Assembly: GCA_003134045.1 (NCBI GenBank)
Contig: PLAH01000150.1
Span: 1-41,181 of the forward strand
DNA from: Gammaproteobacteria bacterium
GTDB lineage: Bacteria > Pseudomonadota > Gammaproteobacteria > Steroidobacterales > Steroidobacteraceae
Direction of reading: 5' to 3'
DNA: 41,181 bases
Both the position numbers and the translations under genes were made by a program. The notes below the pieces were generated by a model. The model was not told where the DNA came from. It saw only the letters and a list, made by a program, of their open reading frames with translations, and made no database searches. Of the stretch, positions 1-8,772 are shown in pieces (positions within the stretch are counted from its first letter, which is position 1; each line of letters starts with the position of its first letter).

Positions 1-2458
1 TGTATTGCGACAGGATGCGCCCCGTGGTGAGCAACAGCGGGAATCGCGCGCCAGTCCGTTCATCGGTCGGGATGTATTCGGTGATGACGAAGTTGCCCTT
101 GCCGCGCACGAAGCCGCCGATATGCATCACCGGCGTGCCCTCCGGCGCCTTGTCGTTGACCGGCCATTGCAGCGAGCCCTGCGCCAGCTTCTCATACGTC
201 ACACCGGCTAAGGTCGGCGTGGTGCGGGCCACCTCGTCCATGATCTGCGACGGGTGAGTGTAGTTCCAGTCGAGGCCCATCGCGCGAGCGATCTCTTGTG
301 TCACTTCCCAATCCGCGTAGCCGGCGCGCGGCCGCATGACCTTGCGTACCAAATTGATGCGGCGCTCGGCGTTGATGAACGTGCCGTCCTTCTCCAGGAA
401 GGTCGAGCCCGGCAGGAACACGTGCGCGTAGTTCGCCGTCTCGTTCAGGAACAGGTCGTGCACCACGACGCATTCCATCGCCGACAGTCCGGCGGTGATG
501 TGCTGCGTATCGGGATCGGACTGCGCGATGTCCTCGCCCTGGATGTAGATGCCGCGGAAGCTGCCGTCGATCGCCGCATCGAGCATATTGGGAATGCGCA
601 ACCCCGGCTCCGGGTCCAGCGCCACGCCCCATTCGCGTTCGTAGATCGCGCGCACGCCCGGATCGGAGATGTGGCGATAGCCGGGCAGCTCGTGCGGGAA
701 GGAGCCCATGTCGCAGGAGCCCTGCACATTGTTCTGGCCGCGCAGCGGGTTCACGCCCACGCCCTCCCGGCCGATATTGCCCGTGGCCATGGCCAGATTG
801 GCGATGCCCATGACCATGGTCGATCCCTGGCTATGTTCGGTGACGCCGAGTCCGTAGTAGATGGCGCCGTTGCCGCCGGTGGCATACAGCCGCGCCGCGG
901 CGCGCACGCTCGCGGCCGGTACGCCCGTGATCGGCTCCATGGCTTCGGGCGAGTTGTCCGCGGCGGCGGCGAAGGCGCGCCATTTTTCGAATGAATCGAC
1001 TTCGCAGCGCTCGCGCACGAAGTCTTCCTTGACCAGCCCTTCGGTGACGATGACGTGGGCCAGACTGTTGACCAGCGCCACGTTGGTGCCCGGCCGCAGT
1101 TTCAAGTGATGGTCCGCCGCGACGTGCGGGGTGCGCACCAGGTCGATGGTGCGCGGATCGGCGACGATGAGACGCGCGCCCTGGCGGATGCGGCGCTTCA
1201 TCTGCGAGCCGAATACCGGGTGGCCGGCGGTGGGGGTGGCGCCGATCACGAAAATCACGTCGGCCTTCATCACCGAGTCGAAATTCTGGGTGCCCGCGGA
1301 TTCGCCGAGCGTCTGCTTCAAACCATAGCCCGTGGGCGAGTGGCACACGCGGGCGCAGGTGTCGACATTGTTGTTGCCGAAACCGGCGCGCACCAGTTTC
1401 TGCACCAGGTAGGTCTCTTCGTTGGTGCAGCGGGACGAGGTGATGCCGCCGATCGAATCGCGGCCGTACTTTGCCTGGATGCGCTTCATCTCGCCGGCGG
1501 CGTAGGCGATGGCTTCAGCCCAGGAGACTTCGCGCCACGGGTCCGTGATCTGGGCGCGGATCATCGGCGTGGTGATGCGGTCCGAGTGCGTGGCGTAGCC
1601 GATCGCGAATCGTCCCTTCACGCACGAGTGCCCGTGATTGGCGTGTCCATTCTTGTTAGGCACCATGCGCACCACTTCCTCGCCCTTCATTTCGGCACGG
1701 AACGAACACCCCACGCCGCAGTACGCGCAGGTGGTGATCTTGCTGTGTTCGGCTTGGCCCTTGTCGATCAGCGTATTTTCGGAGAGCGTGGCCGTGGGGC
1801 AGGCCTGCACGCAGGCGCCGCAGGATACGCATTCCGAATCCATGAACGACACGTTCTGGCTCGGCGACACCTTGGAGTCGAACCCGCGGCTCTGAATGGT
1901 GAGCGCGAGCGTGCCCTGCTGCTCGTCGCAGGCGCGCACGCAGCGCGAGCATACGATGCACTTGCTGGCATCGAACGTGAAATACGGATTGCTGGTGTCC
2001 TTATCGGCGACCAGATGATTCTCGCCCTCGTAGCCGTAGCGCACCTCGCGCAGGCCGACGATGCCGGCCATGTCCTGCAATTCGCAATGTCCATTGGCGG
2101 GGCACGTCAGGCAATCGAGCGGGTGATCGGAAATGTACAGTTCCATCACGCCGCGGCGCACATCGGCGAGCTGCTTGTTCTGGGTGGTGACCTTCATCCC
2201 GGGGGCGACCGGGGTGGTACACGAGGCCGGCAATCCCTTCATGCCCTCGATCTGGACCAGGCACAGGCGGCAGGAGCCGAAGGCCTCGAGCTGGTCGGTG
2301 GCGCACAACTTGGGGATCTTCACGTCCGACAGGGCTGCGGCACGCATCACCGAGGTGCCTTCCGGCACCGTGATTTCCTGGCCGTCGATGGTCAGCGTCA
2401 CCGACTTCGCGCTGTGGCGCTCGGGGGTGCCGAAATCCCGTTCAACAATGGATTGCAT
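1..2458 (-). CDS. fdsA: NAD-dependent formate dehydrogenase, molybdenum-binding alpha subunit (C-terminus beyond window edge)
   Basis: Catalytic subunit of the soluble, cytosolic formate dehydrogenase that oxidises formate to CO2 and passes electrons to NAD+ through FdsB. About 819 residues are visible from ATG 2458; the family is about 950-960 residues long, so roughly the last 130 lie beyond position 1. Seen in order: a plant-type [2Fe-2S] site (C52, C63, C66, C80), a His-Cys3 [4Fe-4S] site (H112, C116, C119, C125), two ferredoxin-type [4Fe-4S] motifs (C167-C177 and C210-C220), then the bis-MGD domain with its own cluster (C244, C247, C251, C279). The molybdenum ligand is Cys372 followed by His373 (motif ARVCHSPT), so this is a cysteine and not a selenocysteine enzyme. 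It is the last gene visible in fdsGBA, 12 bp after fdsB. Accessory genes such as fdsC or fdsD, if present, would lie left of the window. Confidence 0.95.
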   Translation of the reverse strand, partial: MQSIVERDFGTPERHSAKSVTLTIDGQEITVPEGTSVMRAAALSDVKIPKLCATDQLEAFGSCRLCLVQIEGMKGLPASCTTPVAPGMKVTTQNKQLADVRRGVMELYISDHPLDCLTCPANGHCELQDMAGIVGLREVRYGYEGENHLVADKDTSNPYFTFDASKCIVCSRCVRACDEQQGTLALTIQSRGFDSKVSPSQNVSFMDSECVSCGACVQACPTATLSENTLIDKGQAEHSKITTCAYCGVGCSFRAEMKGEEVVRMVPNKNGHANHGHSCVKGRFAIGYATHSDRITTPMIRAQITDPWREVSWAEAIAYAAGEMKRIQAKYGRDSIGGITSSRCTNEETYLVQKLVRAGFGNNNVDTCARVCHSPTGYGLKQTLGESAGTQNFDSVMKADVIFVIGATPTAGHPVFGSQMKRRIRQGARLIVADPRTIDLVRTPHVAADHHLKLRPGTNVALVNSLAHVIVTEGLVKEDFVRERCEVDSFEKWRAFAAAADNSPEAMEPITGVPAASVRAAARLYATGGNGAIYYGLGVTEHSQGSTMVMGIANLAMATGNIGREGVGVNPLRGQNNVQGSCDMGSFPHELPGYRHISDPGVRAIYEREWGVALDPEPGLRIPNMLDAAIDGSFRGIYIQGEDIAQSDPDTQHITAGLSAMECVVVHDLFLNETANYAHVFLPGSTFLEKDGTFINAERRINLVRKVMRPRAGYADWEVTQEIARAMGLDWNYTHPSQIMDEVARTTPTLAGVTYEKLAQGSLQWPVNDKAPEGTPVMHIGGFVRGKGNFVITEYIPTDERTGARFPLLLTTGRILSQY

Positions 2459-2470
2459 GGAAAAGCCTCT

Positions 2471-4039
2471 CTAACGAACCGCGGCCGGCCGAGCGTGCCT
2501 GGTTCCAGATGTGACAAAATCTTCGTGAAAGTGGTTCAACGCGGACAGTACCGGGTACGGCGTCAGGCCGCCCAGTGCGCACAGTGAACCGTAAGTCAGC
2601 GTCTCGCACAGGTCGCGCAGCAGGGCTTCCTGCCGGGCAGCGTCGCCCGCCATGAGCCGATCGATGACCTCGACGCCGCGGGTCGAACCGATGCGGCAGG
2701 GGGTGCACTTGCCGCATGATTCCACGGCGCAGAACTCCATGGCGTAACGAGCCTGGGCGGCCATGTCGACCGTATCGTCGAACACCACGATGCCGCCGTG
2801 CCCCAACATGGCCTTGATGTCGGCGAAGGCCTCGTAGTCGAGCCGGGTGTCGAATTGGGATTCGGGGAGATAGGCGCCGAGGGGACCACCGACTTGCACC
2901 GCCCGAATCGGGCGGCTGCTCAAGGAGCCGCCGCCGTAGTCGTACAACAATTCGCGCAAGGTCAAGCCGAACGCCAGCTCCACCAGGCCGCCGTGCCTGA
3001 TGTTGCCGGCGAGCTGGACGGGCAGCGTGCCGCGGGAGCGCCCCATGCCGAAGTGCTGATAATAGTCGGCACCGCGATCGAGAATGATGGGGACGGAGGC
3101 CAGGGTGATGACGTTGTTGATGACCGTGGGTTTGCCGAACAATCCTTGCAGCGCCGGGAGCGGCGGCTTGAATCTCACCTGGCCGCGCTTGCCTTCCAGG
3201 GATTCGAGGAGCGAGGTCTCCTCGCCGCAGATGTAGGCGCCGCCGCCCAGCCTGACCTCGAGGTCGAAGGTCTTGCCGCCGCCGCGGAGGTTCTCGCCGA
3301 GATAATGCCCGGCATAGGCCGCCGCGATGGCGGCATCGAGCGCGATCTTGGCGTCCGGGTATTCCCAACGAAGGTAGATGTAGCCGCGCGTCGCGCCCGT
3401 GGCGAGCCCGGCGATGGTCATTCCCTCGATCAGTACGAAGGGATCGCCTTCCATCAGCATGCGGTCGGAAAATGTCCCCGAATCGCCCTCATCGGCGTTG
3501 CAGACGATGTATTTTTGGATCGCGGCCGCGCCCAGCACCGTTTTCCACTTGATTCCCGCGGGAAAAGCGGCGCCGCCGCGGCCGCGCAATCCCGACGCGG
3601 TAACGCTCGCCACGATGGCGGCGGGTTCCATGGCCAGCGCGGCATCGAGGCCGCGATAGCCGCCGTGCTCGAGGTAGTCGGCGAGACTGCGCGGGTCGGT
3701 AATACCGACACGAGCGAAGGTCAGGCGTTCCTGATTCTTGAGGTAGGGCATGTCCGCGGTAGGGCCGTGGGCCAGGGGATGAGCCGCGCCGTGAATGAAA
3801 TCCGCGTCGAACAGGCCCGCCACATCGCCGGCGCCCACCGGACCGTAGGCCATGCGGCCCGCCGCGGTGGCGACCTCGACCAGGGGCTCGAGCCACAACA
3901 GGCCGCGCGACCCGTTGCGTATCAGTTCGATGGCCACTTCGCGCTTGGCCGCTTCCGCGACGATCGCCCGTGCGGTCTCCTCGGCGCCCACGCTGCAGGC
4001 CGCCGAATCGCGGGAAACATAGATCTTCACGGGGTTCAC
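2471..4039 (-). CDS. fdsB: NAD-dependent formate dehydrogenase, NADH/FMN-binding beta subunit
   Basis: Diaphorase subunit of the soluble formate dehydrogenase, homologous to NuoF of complex I; it binds FMN and NAD+ and reduces NAD+ with electrons from FdsA. The 522-residue product has an N-terminal thioredoxin-like segment (about 1-100), the NuoF nucleotide/FMN core with the glycine-rich motif LRGRGGAAFPAG (151-162) and CNADEGDSGTF (180-190), and a C-terminal [4Fe-4S] site ESCGKCTPCR (C442, C445, C448) plus C487. I chose the GTG at 4039 because it overlaps the fdsG stop codon (GTGA, 4 bp) and gives the expected N-terminus beginning VNPVKIYVSRD. The frame stays open upstream to an ATG at 4162, but that would overlap fdsG by 127 bp. 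The gene belongs to the fdsGBA operon. Confidence 0.94.
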   Translation of the reverse strand: MNPVKIYVSRDSAACSVGAEETARAIVAEAAKREVAIELIRNGSRGLLWLEPLVEVATAAGRMAYGPVGAGDVAGLFDADFIHGAAHPLAHGPTADMPYLKNQERLTFARVGITDPRSLADYLEHGGYRGLDAALAMEPAAIVASVTASGLRGRGGAAFPAGIKWKTVLGAAAIQKYIVCNADEGDSGTFSDRMLMEGDPFVLIEGMTIAGLATGATRGYIYLRWEYPDAKIALDAAIAAAYAGHYLGENLRGGGKTFDLEVRLGGGAYICGEETSLLESLEGKRGQVRFKPPLPALQGLFGKPTVINNVITLASVPIILDRGADYYQHFGMGRSRGTLPVQLAGNIRHGGLVELAFGLTLRELLYDYGGGSLSSRPIRAVQVGGPLGAYLPESQFDTRLDYEAFADIKAMLGHGGIVVFDDTVDMAAQARYAMEFCAVESCGKCTPCRIGSTRGVEVIDRLMAGDAARQEALLRDLCETLTYGSLCALGGLTPYPVLSALNHFHEDFVTSGTRHARPAAVR

Positions 4040-4575
4040 GAGGGATTCACCGCAGATTTCCGGGCGCGTGCGATCAAGTCGTCGAAGCGGCTGTTCGACA
4101 CTCGGCCCTGCAATCGATCGTCGATCATGACGGAGGGGCCCAACGCGCAATTGCCCAGGCAATAAACGGGTTCGAGCGTGATCGCGCCGTCCGCGGTGGT
4201 GGCATGGAAATCGATGCCGAGGCTGCGCTTGGCGTGCGCTTCCAGTTCGACCGCGCCCACGGCTTGGCAGGCTTCCGCGCGGCAGAGGTGTACCACATGG
4301 CGGCCAGCGGGTTCCTTGCGAAAATAATGGTAGAAGCTCAAGACCCCGTGCACTTCGGCCAGCGACAAGTTCAGCTCGCGGGCGATCAACGGCACCGAGT
4401 CTTTCGGCACATAGCCTACGGCTTCCTGGACGGCATGAAACAACGGCATCAGGGCCCCGGGCAGGTTCTTCAGGCGCACGCAGGCGTCGAGCACGGCGGA
4501 TCGTTCCGCGGCGCTCAACGCGGAGGGCGGCTCGACTTTGATGGGGATGACGCGCCGTGGCGCTTTGCTACTCAT
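4036..4575 (-). CDS. fdsG: NAD-dependent formate dehydrogenase, [2Fe-2S] gamma subunit
   Basis: NuoE-like subunit of the soluble formate dehydrogenase, carrying one [2Fe-2S] cluster in a thioredoxin fold and working with FdsB in electron transfer to NAD+. The 179-residue product matches the family size. The four cluster cysteines are visible as C98 and C103 (LCRAEAC) and C139 and C143 (YCLGNC). The helical N-terminal NuoE region contains EAVGYVPKDS (51-60) and FYHYF (81-85). It is the first gene of fdsGBA, and its stop overlaps the fdsB start by 4 bp. A sigma70-like promoter lies 40-70 bp upstream, with a perfect palindrome further up. No strong Shine-Dalgarno sequence precedes the ATG. Confidence 0.94.
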   Translation of the reverse strand: MSSKAPRRVIPIKVEPPSALSAAERSAVLDACVRLKNLPGALMPLFHAVQEAVGYVPKDSVPLIARELNLSLAEVHGVLSFYHYFRKEPAGRHVVHLCRAEACQAVGAVELEAHAKRSLGIDFHATTADGAITLEPVYCLGNCALGPSVMIDDRLQGRVSNSRFDDLIARARKSAVNPS

Positions 4576-4615
4576 CGCAGGCAGTCACTCGTTGAATTCC
4601 AATACTTACGTAGCG

Positions 4616-4645
4616 TTTATAATAACTGCAAACGGCGGCTGTCAT
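4616..4645 (-). promoter_or_regulatory. Predicted sigma70-type promoter of fdsGBA
   Basis: Read on the minus strand, ATGACA (4645-4640, five of six matches to TTGACA) is followed after 18 bp by TATAAA (4621-4616, five of six matches to TATAAT). The expected start of transcription is near 4608, leaving a leader of about 33 nt before the fdsG ATG. I did not see a sigma54 -24/-12 element in this gap. This is a prediction by eye. Confidence 0.5.
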
Positions 4646-4682
4646 CGGGATGAAAGCCGCAGCCGGGACACTCTGCGGTGCG

Positions 4683-4713
4683 CGATTTTGCGACACAAAG
4701 TGTCGCAAAATCG
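4683..4713. promoter_or_regulatory. Perfect 14-bp inverted repeat, likely operator between fdsG and the pirin gene
   Basis: The left arm CGATTTTGCGACAC (4683-4696) is separated by AAA from its exact reverse complement GTGTCGCAAAATCG (4700-4713). It lies 38 bp upstream of the predicted fds -35 box and 88 bp upstream of the pirin start, so it could bind a dimeric regulator acting on one or both divergent units. A two-sided terminator is less likely: there is no U-run outside the stem and no gene ends here. It does not show the T-N11-A form typical of LysR sites. Confidence 0.7.
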
Positions 4714-4801
4714 AACCTGCGAGGGCCGGCCGCCTGGAGGCCTGGAAAACGCGGAATTCGCACGCATGTAGGCGGGTGGTGGTCAGCGGAGGGTAGGGTT
4801 C

Positions 4802-5728
4802 ATGCAGAAAAGAGTGCGCGGCGTGTTTCCAAGCCCCAAAGGCCATTGGGTGGGGGACGGATTTCCGGTCCGCAGCCTGTTTACTTATGACAACTTGGGG
4901 CAGCATCTCAGTCCGTTCCTCCTGCTCGATTATGCGGGGCCGGCCGAGTTCGCGCCGGCGAGCCGGCCGCGCGGCGTGGGCGAGCACCCGCACCGCGGCT
5001 TCGAGACCGTCACCATCGTCTACTCGGGCGAGGTGGCGCACCGTGATTCGACCGGCGGCGGCGGCGTCATCGGTCCGGGCGACGTGCAGTGGATGACGGC
5101 CGCGTCGGGCATCCTGCACGAAGAATTCCATTCACCGGCGTTCACACGCCGAGGCGGCGCATTGGAGATGGCCCAGCTGTGGGTCAATCTGCCGGCCGTG
5201 CACAAAATGTCCGCGCCGCGCTATCAGGCGCTCGCGAGCGCGAACATTCCCGACCTGGCACTGCCTGACGCAGCGGGACGGATTCGCGTCATTGCCGGCG
5301 AGCATGCCGGGCAGGCGGGTTCCGCGAACACGTTCACGCAGCTCAACGTGTGGGATGTGCGTATGGCGGCGGGACGCAGTGCCACGTTTCGCATACCTGC
5401 GGGGCACAATACGGCGCTCGCCGTTTTGAAAGGCGAGATTGCCGTGAATGGGTCGAGCGCGCGTCATGCCGATCTCGCGGTGCTCGACGCCGCCGGCGAG
5501 GAGATCCACGTCGAGGCCGCCTCGGGCGCGGGCGATGCCGTGTTCCTGCTGTTGAGCGGCGAGCCCATCGCCGAACCCATCGTGGGCTACGGCCCGTTCG
5601 TCATGAATTCGCGGCAGGAGATCGAGACGGCGATGGAGGATTTCAGATCGGGAAAATTCGGCCGGATGCCCCCGCAAGTCATGCCGCCGGCCGCCGCAGC
5701 GGCGCCGCGCGTGGCGGCCGGCGTTTAG
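4802..5728 (+). CDS. Pirin family protein
   Basis: Bicupin protein of the pirin/YhhW family; characterised members bind a metal ion and some show quercetin 2,3-dioxygenase activity, but the native substrate here is unknown. The 308-residue product has the N-terminal cupin metal motif EHPHRGFET (H62, H64) and the partner ligands H106 and E108 in GILHEE, matching the His3-Glu site of pirins. A second, C-terminal cupin covers about 180-270. The start at 4802 is supported by GGAGGG about 8-13 nt upstream. Its stop codon overlaps the start of the aldo-keto reductase (TAGTG), so the two are probably co-transcribed. It is divergent from fdsGBA across the palindrome at 4683-4713. Confidence 0.9.
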   Translation: MQKRVRGVFPSPKGHWVGDGFPVRSLFTYDNLGQHLSPFLLLDYAGPAEFAPASRPRGVGEHPHRGFETVTIVYSGEVAHRDSTGGGGVIGPGDVQWMTAASGILHEEFHSPAFTRRGGALEMAQLWVNLPAVHKMSAPRYQALASANIPDLALPDAAGRIRVIAGEHAGQAGSANTFTQLNVWDVRMAAGRSATFRIPAGHNTALAVLKGEIAVNGSSARHADLAVLDAAGEEIHVEAASGAGDAVFLLLSGEPIAEPIVGYGPFVMNSRQEIETAMEDFRSGKFGRMPPQVMPPAAAAAPRVAAGV

Positions 5729-6741
5729 TGGCTGCCTCGCTCGGGCAGCGTCGACTGGGTGCCGGCGCGGTCTCGGCGATCGGATTCGGCTGCATGAATC
5801 TGAGTCATGCGTATGGCGTGCCGCCGTCGCCCGCCGAGGGCGCCGCGATGTTGCTGCGGGCCCTGGAACTCGGCATCACGCATTTCGACACGGCGGCGCT
5901 GTACGGATTCGGCGCCAACGAGGAGTTGCTGGGGCGCACGCTGGCGCCGTTTCGAGCGCGCTTCACATTGGCGAGCAAGTGCGGCCTGCAGGGCGTCGCA
6001 ACCGCCGGCGGCGTACGCCGGGCGATCGACGGCCGGCCGGAGACGCTGCGGCAGACCTGCGAGGATTCGCTGCGGCGTCTGCGCACCGAGGTCATCGATC
6101 TGTACTACCTGCATCGCTGGGATAAAACGGTGCCCATCGAGGAGAGCGTCGGCGCGCTCGCCGGCCTCGTACGGCAGGGCAAGATCCGCGCCATCGGTTT
6201 GTCGGAAGTGTCCGCGGCCACGGTAAGACGCGCCCACGCCGTACATCCCATCGCGGCGGTGCAAAGCGAATACTCGCTTTGCACCCGCAATCCGGAAATC
6301 GCCGTGCTCGACACCTGCCGCGACATCGGCGCCACGTTCGTCGCGTTCAGTCCGCTGGCGCGCGGCTTCCTGACGGGCGCGTTGCCGGACGTGGCGGCGC
6401 TCGATGCCAAGGACATCCGCCGCTCGATGCCGCGATTCGCCGCCGACAACAACCGCGTCAATCTCGAACTGCTCGGGGCCTATGCGGCGCTCGCCAACGA
6501 GGCGAGGTGTTCGATGGCGCAACTGGCGCTCGCCTGGGTGTTGGGCCGGGGCAGTCATGTCGTGGTCATTCCCGGTACCACCCGCGGCGCGCACCTCGAG
6601 GAGAATCTCGGCGCCGACCGGGTGCAACTGTCCGGCGACCTCGCCCGCCGTCTCGAGGCGCTCATCAACCGTCGCACGGTGGTCGGCGACCGCTACAATG
6701 CGGCCACCCAGGCGGAAATCGATACCGAAGAGTTCGTTTAG
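5728..6741 (+). CDS. Aldo/keto reductase
   Basis: NADPH-dependent oxidoreductase of the aldo/keto reductase superfamily, (beta/alpha)8 fold, most like the AKR13 (YakC) group judging from the N-terminal motif IGFGCMNLSHAYG. The catalytic tetrad is visible as D54 and Y59 (FDTAALYG), K84 (LASKCG) and H129 (YYLHRWD). The C-terminal cofactor region is VVVIPGTTRGAHLEENLGA. I chose the GTG at 5728 because it overlaps the pirin stop (TAGTG) and gives a normal 337-residue protein; the frame is open further upstream but only as an antisense-free shadow of the pirin gene. The physiological substrate cannot be told from sequence. Confidence 0.9.
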   Translation: MAASLGQRRLGAGAVSAIGFGCMNLSHAYGVPPSPAEGAAMLLRALELGITHFDTAALYGFGANEELLGRTLAPFRARFTLASKCGLQGVATAGGVRRAIDGRPETLRQTCEDSLRRLRTEVIDLYYLHRWDKTVPIEESVGALAGLVRQGKIRAIGLSEVSAATVRRAHAVHPIAAVQSEYSLCTRNPEIAVLDTCRDIGATFVAFSPLARGFLTGALPDVAALDAKDIRRSMPRFAADNNRVNLELLGAYAALANEARCSMAQLALAWVLGRGSHVVVIPGTTRGAHLEENLGADRVQLSGDLARRLEALINRRTVVGDRYNAATQAEIDTEEFV

Positions 6742-6765
6742 TAAATCAGCGCTGCGCGGCGCCGC

Positions 6766-8688
6766 TCAGGCCGTCAGTTCCCGTACCGCGCGATGCGCCT
6801 GGTCGATGGCGACGTGGGTGTAGGCATCCCAGCCCGAGTCGGAATTGGCGATAGCGATGCGGCCGATCTTGCGCCGAGCGTGCCCGGCGCGGGTAGCTTG
6901 CTCGCCCGGATCGTCGTAGAGCGGCGTCGGCGTGTAGGCGTAGCCGTGCGGCCAGCGATTGACGGTGATCGCGGCCACGTCGCGCTCGAAATCGAAGCCG
7001 GCGCCGCCCAACATGCGACCGAGCTCGTCGCGGATCTCGTTCTCGAAATCCGCGAAGGTCATGCCGTAAAGACGGGTCCGTCCGGCGCGATATTGTTCGC
7101 GCATGTCGAGGCCTTGATTGGGGGCCGTCGGGGTGTGTACCAGGTGGATGCAGACCGGTTGCGAGGGGTCGGCGGAAAAACGATAGCCGTCGAGACTCAC
7201 CGGGAAGTCCAGACAGGCGGCGTAGGTGCCGCCGGGATTGTCGATGTACGCGACTCCGAGCTCGTGCCAAGGGTGCCAGTTGCGCACCGCGACATTCACG
7301 TACACCAGAGGCGCGCGCACGTTGTCATGCAGCGCCGCGCGCTGTTCCGCGTCCGCCTCCGGCGCAATGTACGGAATCATGGCTTGATAGCACGCAAGCA
7401 CGCAGTCGCGCGCGGCCACTCGCGTGACGACCCCGGCCTTGACGTAGGCCAGTTCCACGCCGTTCGCGACGTTGCGCACGTCCACCGCCGTGCTGCCGAG
7501 CCGCAGGCGAATGTCGTGTTCGGGCCGATCGAGCTGCGCGTAATCGAAACGTGCGAGCACGATGTCCTCCATGCCGCCGCCGCCCGCGATTCCCGGTATG
7601 AGCCGGCGCACCAGCATTCTCGCGATGGACGCGTTGCCATCCGGAAAGTGATAGATGTAGGGCTCCTCGGCTTGCGCGCCGAGCGCGGCGCTCTGCGCCT
7701 TGAGGCCCGGCATGCCCAGCGTTTCGCTCGCCGGTACCGCATCGATGCCCACGGCCCAAAGTTCATGGGTTCGGGTCTGCAGGAACTTCAATACATCCTC
7801 ATCGGCGTTCCAGTAGCTTTTCAGGAAATCGCGATAGCTCAAGTGTTCGAGCACGGCCCGCCGCTCGGCCCGCGTCTTGCCGGGCAGCACATCCCGGTCC
7901 GACCAAATCATGTCGATCAGCTGGGCGCGCGCGGCGGGGGATAACGGGAACGCATCGACATAGGCGCGCAATTCGGCCCGGCTGCGGGGCTCCTCGTCCC
8001 AGTCGTTCCAGCCGCCGAAGGGACGCCTGACCAAGCGGTCGGTGCCGAAGGTTTCCTTCTTGAAGAACGTGCCGTGGGAGAGCCCCCAGCGGGTGTAGAA
8101 CTGCTGGTCGAACGCCGTATCGAAGCGCGCCACGTCGATGCCGAGATCCTGCAGCAGGCTCTTCGCGACCTTGTCCCACTTGCGGCGCGGCGAATCGATG
8201 GACTGGGTGCCGCCATAACCGATGAGCAGCTTCCCGTCGACGAGGAACTCGTTGCGTTTCGCGTGGCCGCCGAAATCATCGTTGGTGTCGAGGATGAGAA
8301 TGCGCGCGTGCGGGCGGCGTTGCCGATAGAAGTAAGCGGCGGACAAGCCGCTGATACCGGCGCCGACCACGACCAGGTCGTAGTGCTCCGTCACTTGGGC
8401 GCCCAAGTCGAACGGGGTGCCATCGCGCAAGCGGTGCGCGGCCTCGAACGAACCCACGTGACTGCCGCGCAGTCCGTCGCGGCGTGGTGGATAGGAGGGT
8501 GGGCGCGTCGCGAGGGCCGCGTCGCCACGCGCGCCGGCATCGCCGGGCGAGCGGCCGCCGGCCGAGGGATCGCCGGCCGACGGAGCACCGCTCGGGGGTT
8601 CGGCCGCCGCTGCATCGAGGCCCGCCATGCCCGCCACGGCGATGGCAATGCCGTTCATGAAATCGCGTCGCGTGATTTTTGAGGTCAT
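6766..8688 (-). CDS. Tat-exported FAD-dependent amine oxidoreductase, spermidine dehydrogenase (SpdH)-like
   Basis: Flavoprotein expected in the periplasm. The 640-residue product starts with a twin-arginine signal (ITRRDFMNG, then a hydrophobic stretch ending AAAA). A low-complexity Ala/Gly/Pro/Ser linker follows (about 30-70), and then the FAD-binding Rossmann motif VVVGAGISGLSAAYFYR with DFGGHAKRNEF downstream. The pattern RRDFxNG...LRGSHxGSFE...HYDLVVVG...GGHAKRNEF is what I recall of the SpdH-type family, which oxidises polyamines; substrate specificity is an inference. The start at ATG 8688 keeps the Tat motif; the next ATG would lose it. The open frame continues upstream to 10149, but this is antisense to the DUF885 gene. 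The two genes diverge from an 84-bp gap. Confidence 0.82.
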   Translation of the reverse strand: MTSKITRRDFMNGIAIAVAGMAGLDAAAAEPPSGAPSAGDPSAGGRSPGDAGARGDAALATRPPSYPPRRDGLRGSHVGSFEAAHRLRDGTPFDLGAQVTEHYDLVVVGAGISGLSAAYFYRQRRPHARILILDTNDDFGGHAKRNEFLVDGKLLIGYGGTQSIDSPRRKWDKVAKSLLQDLGIDVARFDTAFDQQFYTRWGLSHGTFFKKETFGTDRLVRRPFGGWNDWDEEPRSRAELRAYVDAFPLSPAARAQLIDMIWSDRDVLPGKTRAERRAVLEHLSYRDFLKSYWNADEDVLKFLQTRTHELWAVGIDAVPASETLGMPGLKAQSAALGAQAEEPYIYHFPDGNASIARMLVRRLIPGIAGGGGMEDIVLARFDYAQLDRPEHDIRLRLGSTAVDVRNVANGVELAYVKAGVVTRVAARDCVLACYQAMIPYIAPEADAEQRAALHDNVRAPLVYVNVAVRNWHPWHELGVAYIDNPGGTYAACLDFPVSLDGYRFSADPSQPVCIHLVHTPTAPNQGLDMREQYRAGRTRLYGMTFADFENEIRDELGRMLGGAGFDFERDVAAITVNRWPHGYAYTPTPLYDDPGEQATRAGHARRKIGRIAIANSDSGWDAYTHVAIDQAHRAVRELTA

Positions 8689-8772
8689 CGAAGGATGGTC
8701 GCAATACCGTCCCGACACGTCAAATGCGATGATCTCCACAGCAGATGTTATCCTCGGCCGGAGGGGGTGCGC

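Noticed and set aside
1055..2587. Plus-strand open frame of 510 codons
   Set aside because: Antisense to fdsA, whose iron-sulfur and molybdenum motifs are unmistakable.
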